7,512 bases of DNA, taken from NCBI GenBank assembly GCA_030592225.1, contig JAUVJT010000104.1, forward strand, positions 1 to 7,512. The letters are read 5' to 3'. The translations under genes and the position numbers were made by a program. The DNA comes from Candidatus Stahliibacteriota bacterium (GTDB lineage: Bacteria; Hydrothermota; Tepidihabitantia; B3-TA06). Under the pieces are notes generated by a model, which was not told the origin of the DNA, searched no databases, and worked only from the letters and a program-made list of their open reading frames with translations. This document shows positions 1 through 5,654 of this stretch, in pieces; position 1 is the first letter of the stretch; the number at the start of each line of letters is the position of its first letter.

Positions 1-1290
1 AAGTCCTTTGGACTCGGTCTGGTGCCTCACGATACCTCTCCTATCCTCTCCGCGGGCAGAAAAGCCAAGCTCTCCACCCAGGTATTGAACGACGCCGGTG
101 TGCTTGCCTCCAGTTCGGGCAGGCTCTACCCCTTTCTGGCAGGCCGCATCGTTTTCCCCATTTACTCCGCCGCGGGCAGGCTGATGGGTTTTTCAGGCCG
201 GGTATGGGGCGATGATCCCAATCCTGCCAAGTACGTAAATACGCGGGAAACCAAATTATTCAAAAAAAGCAAGCTTCTTTACGGACTTCATAAGGCCCGT
301 CCCTACCTCAGGCGCGAAGGCGTTATCCTGGTGGAAGGCCAGACCGATGTCCTGCGGCTGGTGCAGGAGGGATTCCACAACGTGGTTGCTCCATTGGGTA
401 CGGCTTTTACCGCCGAGCAGGCCGGGGTCCTTTCCCGCTATGCGGATAAAATCACTCTGATATTTGACGGCGACGATGCAGGGCGCAAGGCGGCGCAAAG
501 GGCGCTGGGTGAAGTGCTTGCCGTTGATCTTGACGCCAGCCTTCTTCTTCTTCCCCAGGGCGAGGACCCGGATTCCTATCTTGCTTCCCACTCGAGTGAC
601 GATTTTACTTCCTTGCTCCAGGCCGCGGTCGAGCCGATGCCGTTTTTATATAACTTGCTTTCTCCCGCCGGCACCTCGGAGCGCAGGAAGGCCGCTGAGA
701 TTATGTTGTCCCTGATCAACCGAATCCGTGATTCCCTTCGTCGTGAACTTTACCTTGACGAGGCCTCAAACCTTCTTAGAATTGATAGGAAGGTGCTTAC
801 TGATTTAGTCAAACCTTCCAGGTTAAAGGGGACTGCAGCCGAGCCTGGCGGGAATCGGGCCAGCGCTGCGGGTGATCTTGAGGAAAGGTTGTTAAGGATG
901 ATGATTCAGAAGGCGGAGTTTATTCATCTTGCCGCAAAACATCTCCCCGTCTCTTTGTTCCCTGAAGGGGAAAAACGGGAGTTGCTGGAGAAGTTTTATG
1001 CTTTTGCCGCACAGAAAGCGGAGTTCAGCGCCGGCGAGATATTGGATTTATTAACACCACAAATGCGGCGTAAGGTTTCTGCGTGGAGCCTCAGCGACGA
1101 AGTGGAGTACAGCAAGGATGATTTCACTAAGGCTTTATCTAATTATCTGTTAAATCATAAGCTGCAACTTTTGAATCGCGAACGCCAAGAGGCGCAAGAA
1201 GCTGGTGATCAGGCGCGTGTTCAGAGAATACATAGAGAAAAAGAGAAGGTTATAGAACAAAAGGCAAAGATTACATACGAGGAGATATGA
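1..1290 (+). CDS. dnaG: DNA primase DnaG, 5'-truncated by window edge
   Basis: This is the C-terminal 429 residues of bacterial primase, which makes the RNA primers for lagging-strand synthesis at the replication fork. The frame is open from base 1, where it reads KSFGLGLVP, a match to the family's 'fgiGyAP' motif. The GTG at 22 is therefore internal, and the zinc-binding domain plus the start of the polymerase domain (roughly 160 residues compared with a usual 580-600) lie outside the window. Counting from base 1, visible motifs are AGRIVFPIY (47-55), GFSGRV (63-68), KYVNTRETKLFKKSKLLYGL (77-96), the TOPRIM glutamate E112 in VEGQTDV, PLGTAFT (131-137), the metal-binding FDGDDAG (D156, D158) and EDPDSYL (188-194). 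The last ~140 residues are helical and charged, as expected for the helicase-binding domain. One oddity is that the usual EGYxD reads EGQTD. The stop overlaps rpoD by ATGA, so the two genes are co-transcribed. Identification is secure. Confidence 0.96.
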   Translation, partial: KSFGLGLVPHDTSPILSAGRKAKLSTQVLNDAGVLASSSGRLYPFLAGRIVFPIYSAAGRLMGFSGRVWGDDPNPAKYVNTRETKLFKKSKLLYGLHKARPYLRREGVILVEGQTDVLRLVQEGFHNVVAPLGTAFTAEQAGVLSRYADKITLIFDGDDAGRKAAQRALGEVLAVDLDASLLLLPQGEDPDSYLASHSSDDFTSLLQAAVEPMPFLYNLLSPAGTSERRKAAEIMLSLINRIRDSLRRELYLDEASNLLRIDRKVLTDLVKPSRLKGTAAEPGGNRASAAGDLEERLLRMMIQKAEFIHLAAKHLPVSLFPEGEKRELLEKFYAFAAQKAEFSAGEILDLLTPQMRRKVSAWSLSDEVEYSKDDFTKALSNYLLNHKLQLLNRERQEAQEAGDQARVQRIHREKEKVIEQKAKITYEEI

Positions 1291-2930
1291 GTAAGAAAGT
1301 AAACCTTAATACAGCCGCGGCGATTATACGCGGCAAAGAAATAGCGGATAAGATGCTCGATCAGCTCAAAGACCGCAGAACAATAACCTACAAGCAGCTT
1401 GAGAGCTATTTGCCCGAAACCTACGTTTCTTCAGAGGAAGTGGATGAGATAATCGTAAGGCTTAAAGAACACGGGGTTGCGCTTATATCGGAAAGCGAGA
1501 TTACCAGGGAAGAAGCGAGGGAAAAAACCTACAAGCTTCCGCGGGCAAAGGGCAGAAAGGATTCCACCCGGTCTTACTTTAAGGAACTCAACAAATTCGG
1601 GCTTCTTACCAAGGCAGATGAAGTGCGTTACTCGCGTCAAATGGAAGAGGGCTACGTTGATCTGCAGTATGAGATTTGGGGAACGTGGGGAATGCTTGTT
1701 CAACTTCTGGCTCAGTGCGGGGAGGTGGAGGTTGGCGAGATGCACGTTGATCAGATAGCCAAGCCGGACATTGATTCCGTGATTGACAAGAAGCTCTACC
1801 AGCGCTGGAAGCAGGGTTTTATCCGCAATTTCCATAAGCTTGAAGAGTTGAATGAACAGCTGCGCGAGACGACTCGGAAGCGTAATCGTACCAAGGAAGA
1901 GGAAAAGGCTCTTACTAAATTGCGCGATAAGATGCATAAAAAGATAGTAAATCTTTCGCTGCAGCCTGATGTTATCAAAAACTATACCGGAAGATACAAG
2001 CGCGAAATCATTGAACTTACCAGGATGGATGATGAACTGAAGGCGTTCAAGCTAAAGACAGCAAAAACCGAATCAGCCAGGGCCGATTTACAGCAGATTC
2101 GCACGGACCTGCGCCGGGCGGAGCGTAACTTTGGCAGAACCGTTGAAGAATCCACAGAAAGTTTCGAAAGGCTAAGGGATACGGAAAGACGCATACTGCG
2201 CGCCCGGGATCGCATGATTGAAGGCAACGTCCGTCTTGTCATTTCCATAGCCAAGCGCTACACCAATCGCGGCCTGGAGTTTATTGATCTCATTGCCGAG
2301 GGCAACTGCGGGCTAATCAAGGCGGTTGAAAAGTTTGACTACAAGAAAGGCTACAAGTTTTCCACCTACGCGACATGGTGGATTAAGCAGGCCATAACTC
2401 GCGCGATTGCCGACCAGTCGCGTACCGTGCGCGTGCCAGCCCACATCATTGACGCCATCAATAAGATAACCCGCGTGTCCCGGCGCTTTATACAAAAGCA
2501 CGGCCGCCTGCCCGCTCCGCAGGAGGTTTCGCACTTTTTGCCAAACTTCACCGAGGATAAGGTTAAATTTCTCACCAACATAGCGCAGTACCACGTTTCT
2601 CTGGACAAGGCGATTGACGATGACGGCTCCTCGTTCGTGGGCGACTTCATTTCTGACGACAAGACCCCTGTGCCTACCTATCATGCGGCCAAATCGGTGC
2701 TCGATCACCGCATTGACGACGCCCTGGCCACTCTGTCCAAGCGCGAGGAAACCGTTCTCCGGCTTAGGTTTGGCGTGGATGACGGGGTGCAGCGGACGCT
2801 TGAAGAGGTGGGGCAGATTTTCAACGTGACCCGCGAGCGCATTCGGCAAATTGAGGCCAAGGCCTTAAAAAAACTGCGCGATCCCTCGCGCCGTAAAATC
2901 TTTGACCCGCTCAAGGAATTGCTCCGCTAA
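1287..2930 (+). CDS. rpoD: Primary sigma factor RpoD (sigma-70)
   Basis: This 547-residue protein is the housekeeping sigma subunit that directs RNA polymerase to -10/-35 promoters. Region 1.1 (about 15-85, including LPETYVSSEEVDEIIVRLKE) marks it as a group 1 sigma. Region 1.2 is about 93-125. A charged, helical non-conserved insertion of about 175 residues follows (126-300), shorter than in E. coli. Region 2 (about 303-385) has NVRLVISIAKRYTNRG, the melting residues W364/W365, and the -10 readers Q377 and T380. Region 3 is about 386-465. Region 4 (about 470-540) ends in the -35-reading helix VTRERIRQIEAKAL (514-527), with R516, E517 and R520 matching the E. coli contact residues. The start is set by GAGGAG at 1279-1284 and by the ATGA overlap with dnaG. 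An intrinsic terminator lies just downstream. The conserved DNA-reading residues agree with the near-consensus promoters seen at 5528-5619. Confidence 0.97.
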   Translation: MSKKVNLNTAAAIIRGKEIADKMLDQLKDRRTITYKQLESYLPETYVSSEEVDEIIVRLKEHGVALISESEITREEAREKTYKLPRAKGRKDSTRSYFKELNKFGLLTKADEVRYSRQMEEGYVDLQYEIWGTWGMLVQLLAQCGEVEVGEMHVDQIAKPDIDSVIDKKLYQRWKQGFIRNFHKLEELNEQLRETTRKRNRTKEEEKALTKLRDKMHKKIVNLSLQPDVIKNYTGRYKREIIELTRMDDELKAFKLKTAKTESARADLQQIRTDLRRAERNFGRTVEESTESFERLRDTERRILRARDRMIEGNVRLVISIAKRYTNRGLEFIDLIAEGNCGLIKAVEKFDYKKGYKFSTYATWWIKQAITRAIADQSRTVRVPAHIIDAINKITRVSRRFIQKHGRLPAPQEVSHFLPNFTEDKVKFLTNIAQYHVSLDKAIDDDGSSFVGDFISDDKTPVPTYHAAKSVLDHRIDDALATLSKREETVLRLRFGVDDGVQRTLEEVGQIFNVTRERIRQIEAKALKKLRDPSRRKIFDPLKELLR

Positions 2931-2952
2931 CCCTCATTAACACGTAATTTAT

Positions 2953-2979
2953 GGCCGCCTGCGGGCGGCCTATTTTTTT
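2953..2979 (+). terminator. Rho-independent terminator of dnaG-rpoD
   Basis: A perfect 7-bp GC-only stem, GGCCGCC (2953-2959) with GGCGGCC (2964-2970), encloses a 4-base loop. It is followed by TA and seven T residues (2973-2979). It begins 23 bases after the rpoD stop, which is the expected place for the end of this operon. The opposite strand has no T-run after the stem, so it should not terminate the convergent TPR gene. Confidence 0.9.
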
Positions 2980-2990
2980 ACCCCACAAAT

Positions 2991-3060
2991 CTACTGCACT
3001 CGACGGGAGTACAAGCGTAGCTTCGCGGGGACCCCAATCGGAGAATTGTACCTCTAGTAG
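2991..3060. repeat. Partly self-complementary intergenic segment
   Basis: Short arms pair in nested order. CTACT (2991-2995) pairs with AGTAG (3056-3060), and GTACA (3009-3013) pairs with TGTAC (3047-3051), with imperfect pairing extending outward through GGG(A) against CTC. A small GCG...CGC hairpin (3015-3026) and GGGGACCCC (3027-3035) lie inside. No coding frame here looks real. The pairing is interrupted and could be chance, or it could be a decayed dispersed repeat or a structured transcript end. No function is assigned. Confidence 0.3.
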
Positions 3061-3080
3061 TATCAAACGATGCTTACGGA

Positions 3081-3146
3081 AAGGTGGTCAAAAGATGGTC
3101 AAAAGCTGGTCAAAAGGTGGACAAAAGGTGGTCAGAAGGTGGACAC
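3081..3146. repeat. Six tandem 11-bp units (minisatellite-like)
   Basis: Six abutting copies of an 11-bp unit with consensus AAGGTGGTCAA run from 3081 to 3146 with no indels. Variants are AAGATGGTCAA (copy 2), AAGCTGGTCAA (copy 3), AAGGTGGACAA (copy 4), AAGGTGGTCAG (copy 5) and AAGGTGGACAC (copy 6). The array sits between the convergent rpoD and TPR genes. Because 11 is not a multiple of three, a coding role would need a 33-bp super-period, and no credible gene covers it. The cause may be replication slippage, or the array may be a multi-copy binding site. The sequence alone cannot separate these. Confidence 0.85.
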
Positions 3147-3158
3147 GGAGTTTTTATC

Positions 3159-3187
3159 CGCAGATGACGCAGATTGACGCAGATGGA
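3159..3187. repeat. Three CGCAGAT-type short repeats
   Basis: Three near-identical abutting units, CGCAGATGA (3159-3167), CGCAGATTGA (3168-3177) and CGCAGATGGA (3178-3187), lie just past the 3' end of the TPR gene. They are flanked by TCCGCA (3157-3162) and TGCGGA (3188-3193), which are inverted copies of each other. Similar strings recur in intergenic DNA of many environmental genomes as I recall them, so this may be one member of a dispersed family. The flanking stem has no T-run on the minus strand, so it is not an intrinsic terminator for the TPR gene. Confidence 0.6.
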
Positions 3188-3196
3188 TGCGGAGGT

Positions 3197-4405
3197 TTAG
3201 TTGTCAGCTTCCTGCAGGCGCTTCCAGCGGGCTTCCAGTATTTCGATGTTGTTCATGAGCAACTTGTAATCACTTGGGAAGTACTTCTCGGTCCACACCT
3301 CTGCGGCGGCTTCGTATGACCTACACGCTTTTTGGTAAAACTGCTTCCGCTCCGCAGGGTCGCAAATCCGCATGACATCACGCAATGTGTTGCCCAGGTT
3401 GTTCTGGGTCGTGGCGTAGCCTGTAGGGAACTCCTTGCGGGTGTAAACCTGGAGCGCGGTCTGATACGCCTTCACCGCCTTGTCCATATATTCGTGCTGT
3501 TCCTTGCCTTCGCTTACCCTGGCAATAGCGATGTATGCGTTGCCCAGGTTGTTCTGGGTCGTGGCGTAATCTGAAGGAAACTCCTTGCGAGTTCTAACTT
3601 CGAGCGCGGCCTGATACGTCTTCACCGCCTTGTCCAGATACTTCCGTTTCTCCTGCTCCTCGCTGACCCCTGCTATATCACTGTATGCGGTGCCCAGGTT
3701 GTTTTGGGTCGTGGCATAGCCTGCGGGAAACTCCTTGCGGGTTCTGACCTGGAGCGCGGCCTGGTACGCCTTGACCGCCTTGTCAAGCCATTCCCGCTTC
3801 TCCTTGCCCTCGCTGACATCTGCTATATCACTGTATGCGTTGCCCAGGTTGTTCTGGGTTTGCGCGTATAAGGCCGGATATTTCTTGCGGGTAAAGATTT
3901 TCATAACCTCGTCCAGGCAATTAACACCTGCCTGAAGGAATAATTTTACCTGATTACCTTCACTCAGTTTGGCAAGCTCCATGTTGATTGAGCCTAGGTT
4001 GCCCTGGCAATTGGCATAATCTTCAGGGAAATCCTTCTTGTTCAACACCCTGGAAATATCCGTAAAAATCCCCTTGCTTTTCTCGAACTCCGCTTTTCGT
4101 TCCCCGCCTTCCAGCAACTGGGCTATGTCGTAAATTACAAGACCCAGTTTAAACAGAGAAAAAACAAACTCGCCGGGAAATTCATCTTTGTAAAACTCAA
4201 GGTTCTCTTCGTGGATACTCTTCGTCTCGTCAAGATGCTTGCGTTTTTCTTTCTTTTCGGCAACCTCGGCAAGTTTGTAAAGACCATCTGCAAGCTGGCT
4301 TTTGAGTTGGGCAATCTCGTAGGCATCCTCTGTTGAGTTTTTCTTTGCGATTAAACCCCGCAGGGTTTTTCTGCTGTCTTTAATCAGGGTACGCCTTTGC
4401 TTCAC
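3197..4405 (-). CDS. TPR-like repeat protein with exact 50-residue period
   Basis: This 402-residue protein has no signal peptide or membrane segment, so it is probably cytosolic. Residues 30-379 form seven units of exactly 50 residues with no indels. Each unit has an aromatic-Pro pair near its end (F76-P77, F126-P127, Y176-P177, F226-P227, F276-P277, F326-P327, F376-P377). The central units read YATTQNNLGNAY, then a charged EGKEKREWLDKA stretch, then VKAYQAALQVRTRKEFP, which is the helix-turn-helix pattern of tetratricopeptide repeats with a lengthened inter-helix loop. Such repeats serve as protein-binding scaffolds. No CHAT, kinase or other effector domain is attached. The GTG start is supported by AAGGAGG at 4410-4416, which overlaps the stop of the upstream membrane-protein gene. 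The partner is probably that membrane protein. No terminator is evident after the stop. The fold is assigned with confidence, but the function is unknown. Confidence 0.9.
   Translation of the reverse strand: MKQRRTLIKDSRKTLRGLIAKKNSTEDAYEIAQLKSQLADGLYKLAEVAEKKEKRKHLDETKSIHEENLEFYKDEFPGEFVFSLFKLGLVIYDIAQLLEGGERKAEFEKSKGIFTDISRVLNKKDFPEDYANCQGNLGSINMELAKLSEGNQVKLFLQAGVNCLDEVMKIFTRKKYPALYAQTQNNLGNAYSDIADVSEGKEKREWLDKAVKAYQAALQVRTRKEFPAGYATTQNNLGTAYSDIAGVSEEQEKRKYLDKAVKTYQAALEVRTRKEFPSDYATTQNNLGNAYIAIARVSEGKEQHEYMDKAVKAYQTALQVYTRKEFPTGYATTQNNLGNTLRDVMRICDPAERKQFYQKACRSYEAAAEVWTEKYFPSDYKLLMNNIEILEARWKRLQEADN
3269..4318 (-). repeat. Seven in-frame 150-bp coding repeats
   Basis: On the minus strand the units occupy 4169-4318, 4019-4168, 3869-4018, 3719-3868, 3569-3718, 3419-3568 and 3269-3418, encoding residues 30-379 of the TPR protein. 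The conserved block TGCCCAGGTTGTT (plus-strand reading) recurs at exactly 150-base steps at 3391, 3541, 3691 and 3841. A diverged copy lies at 3991 and a barely recognisable one at 4141. A by-hand comparison of the blocks at 3541 and 3691 gives about 25 differences in 150 bases. The outermost units are strongly diverged and the inner three are most alike, as expected when an array grows by duplication from its middle. Confidence 0.88.
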
Positions 4406-4409
4406 ACTT

Positions 4410-4416
4410 CCTCCTT
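4410..4416 (-). promoter_or_regulatory. Shine-Dalgarno for the TPR gene, overlapping upstream stop
   Basis: On the minus strand, AAGGAGG ends four bases before the GTG at 4405. Its first two bases are the last two of the TAA stop of the membrane-protein gene. This fixes the unusual GTG start and points to translational coupling of the two genes. Confidence 0.85.
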
Positions 4417-5518
4417 ATTTTGCAAGAACCTGGGTGATTAAAAGCCTACATTCTGCGAATAACACTTCAATTGTTTCGTGTTCATTCGGCCACTTCTTTT
4501 TTGTATAACGTAATGAGAAGTCCCTGTTTAACTTCTTAACCTTGGTGTAGATTATTAATGCGCTCGTTCTTTTGGTCGCACCGGTTATATACATTTCAAG
4601 GAAGCTCTTGAGCGTCTTAAGTGTTTTCACCGAAGTTTCAAAGTATCCTTGTGCATTTGCATAGCGGCCAATCTCGAAGAGTTCATCCGCCAGAGTTACG
4701 GCAATCCGGTTGGAAAGAGCCTCCTCTTTCGAGCGGCGGATCATCTTCCCTAACCGGAAGCGTAAGGCCTCGAATGCTTCCTCAACGGTTCTTAATTGCC
4801 CGTTCCTTGCGGCGCGGCGGATTATGTCTATTACCGGCTGGAGCTTTTCATCGAGCTTTTCACGCGGCTTGCGTCCGCCGCGTGATGCCTTGCGGAAGTC
4901 GTTTTGGGTTATCGCCCACATGAGTCGTCCAAACAGGTGCTTTGGCTGAAGGAGCCTGAGGCTTATCCAGATGTATGGGATAAGGAACAGAAGACAGGTA
5001 AAGAACAGGGTGAACGCGGTTTCAGCCCAGGGACAAGGGGTTTGCGCCCAATCCTGGGCCTGGCCGAGTCGCCAACTAAGGAAGAGGATTGTTCCAAGGA
5101 AGATGAAGGCTATACCGAGGAAGTGGAGAGAAAAAAAGTGGATGCGAATAACCCTGGGGGTATAGGCGCTTGCGGAGAGCTGAACCGTAATGAACATGAG
5201 CGATAGAACCAGGGCGGATACGGTGGCCAGAACAGTTATCAATGCGGAGAGTATTGTTCCAAGGGGTTGGCTCCCGACTCCATTCCAGCAGTAGAAGCTG
5301 AAAGGCGGGCTGCCCAGCCATATCCACAGAATCAATAGTGTTGTGGCAACGGAAATCCCGTAAGCCAGATACTTTGGTGCGGTAGGGTGGAAGAGGAAGG
5401 TGAGGCAACGGCTTATCCACTCGCCGATGGGCCTCCACTTGGGCCAGTGCAAGAAAGATAGAACCCGGCGGCCTATCCACTCTCTGATACGTCTCCTGTT
5501 AACGTCGCTGTCGTCCAT
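4415..5518 (-). CDS. Four-helix membrane protein, DUF2254-like
   Basis: This 367-residue inner-membrane protein has no recognised biochemical role. A basic N-terminus (1-48, many Arg/Trp) precedes four hydrophobic segments at about 50-69, 86-114, 129-149 and 167-190. The second helix and what follows, LVLSLMFITVQLSASAYTPRVI (103-124), closely resembles the hallmark of DUF2254 membrane proteins (roughly 'vFSitlvalQlasSqfsPRl'). This is assigned by eye. The C-terminal 175 residues are soluble, charged and helical. The tail TKKKWPNEHETIEVLFAECRLL (339-360) recalls the F-P junction and first helix of a unit in the adjacent TPR protein. The ATG at 5518 has no Shine-Dalgarno and lies nine bases from a predicted -10, so the transcript is probably leaderless. 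The stop is nine bases from the TPR start, so the two form an operon. A role as membrane anchor or sensor for the TPR scaffold is speculation. Confidence 0.85.
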   Translation of the reverse strand: MDDSDVNRRRIREWIGRRVLSFLHWPKWRPIGEWISRCLTFLFHPTAPKYLAYGISVATTLLILWIWLGSPPFSFYCWNGVGSQPLGTILSALITVLATVSALVLSLMFITVQLSASAYTPRVIRIHFFSLHFLGIAFIFLGTILFLSWRLGQAQDWAQTPCPWAETAFTLFFTCLLFLIPYIWISLRLLQPKHLFGRLMWAITQNDFRKASRGGRKPREKLDEKLQPVIDIIRRAARNGQLRTVEEAFEALRFRLGKMIRRSKEEALSNRIAVTLADELFEIGRYANAQGYFETSVKTLKTLKSFLEMYITGATKRTSALIIYTKVKKLNRDFSLRYTKKKWPNEHETIEVLFAECRLLITQVLAK

Positions 5519-5527
5519 GATAAAAAA

Positions 5528-5555
5528 ATACTACATAAAAGCGCTTTAATGTCAA
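5528..5555 (-). promoter_or_regulatory. Sigma-70 promoter of the membrane protein-TPR operon
   Basis: On the minus strand the -35 is a perfect TTGACA (5555-5550), the spacer is 16 bases, and the -10 is TAGTAT (5533-5528, four of six consensus bases). The predicted start point near 5521 leaves only a few bases before the ATG at 5518, and no ribosome-binding site lies in the gap. This suggests a leaderless mRNA. The -10 is the weaker element and a shifted hexamer is possible. Confidence 0.65.
5538..5547. promoter_or_regulatory. Palindrome AAAGCGCTTT in promoter spacer, candidate operator
   Basis: A perfect 10-bp palindrome, AAAGCGCTTT, lies wholly between the -35 and -10 of the minus-strand promoter, the classic position for a repressor site. 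A second AAGCGC half-site at 5554-5559 overlaps the outer edge of the -35, 15 bases from the first. No regulator gene in this window is an obvious partner. A short AT-flanked palindrome can occur by chance. Confidence 0.4.
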
Positions 5556-5591
5556 GCGCAAACTTCACGCGGCAAACGAGCACAACCCCGG

Positions 5592-5619
5592 TTGACAGGT
5601 AGGTTTCAGGGGTTATAAT
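5592..5619 (+). promoter_or_regulatory. Consensus sigma-70 promoter for the BSH/KOW gene
   Basis: TTGACA (5592-5597) and TATAAT (5614-5619) are both exact consensus, with a 16-base spacer. The predicted start near 5626 gives a leader of about 29 bases that includes the Shine-Dalgarno. Two perfect hexamers predict strong, largely constitutive expression by the RpoD encoded in this window. The promoter is divergent from the minus-strand promoter, with 36 bases between the two -35 hexamers. Confidence 0.88.
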
Positions 5620-5642
5620 TATGGCTAACGGTTATTCGTTTT

Positions 5643-5649
5643 AAGGAGG
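5643..5649 (+). promoter_or_regulatory. Shine-Dalgarno deciding a TTG start
   Basis: AAGGAGG lies five bases before TTG at 5655. It supports the non-ATG start. The ATG at 5621 is not a plausible start for this gene because it is out of frame and has no ribosome-binding site upstream. Confidence 0.85.
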
Positions 5650-5654
5650 CTAAG

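Noticed and set aside
22..24. GTG at 22 as the start of dnaG
   Set aside because: The reading frame is open upstream to base 1 and encodes conserved primase sequence there, and a start here would omit the zinc-binding domain and part of the polymerase domain.
1431..1937. Long antisense frames opposite rpoD, dnaG, the membrane gene and the BSH/KOW gene
   Set aside because: They mirror the codon pattern of the real genes, lack ribosome-binding sites and show no recognisable motifs.
3081..3146. The 11-bp array as a CRISPR or iteron origin
   Set aside because: Units abut with no spacers, and no replication-initiator gene or DnaA-box cluster is nearby.
3157..3193. The TCCGCA/TGCGGA stem as the terminator of the TPR gene
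   Set aside because: On the minus strand the stem is followed by an A-run rather than a T-run, and the 25-base loop is too long.
2951..3319. A 122-codon plus-strand open frame across the intergenic repeats
   Set aside because: It begins inside the rpoD terminator hairpin, has no ribosome-binding site, is largely a translation of the tandem repeats, and runs antisense into the TPR gene.
3391..3870. Regularly spaced conserved blocks that could suggest a CRISPR array
   Set aside because: The 150-base period is an exact multiple of three, the 'spacers' are also conserved between units, and the whole stretch encodes a continuous TPR-like protein.
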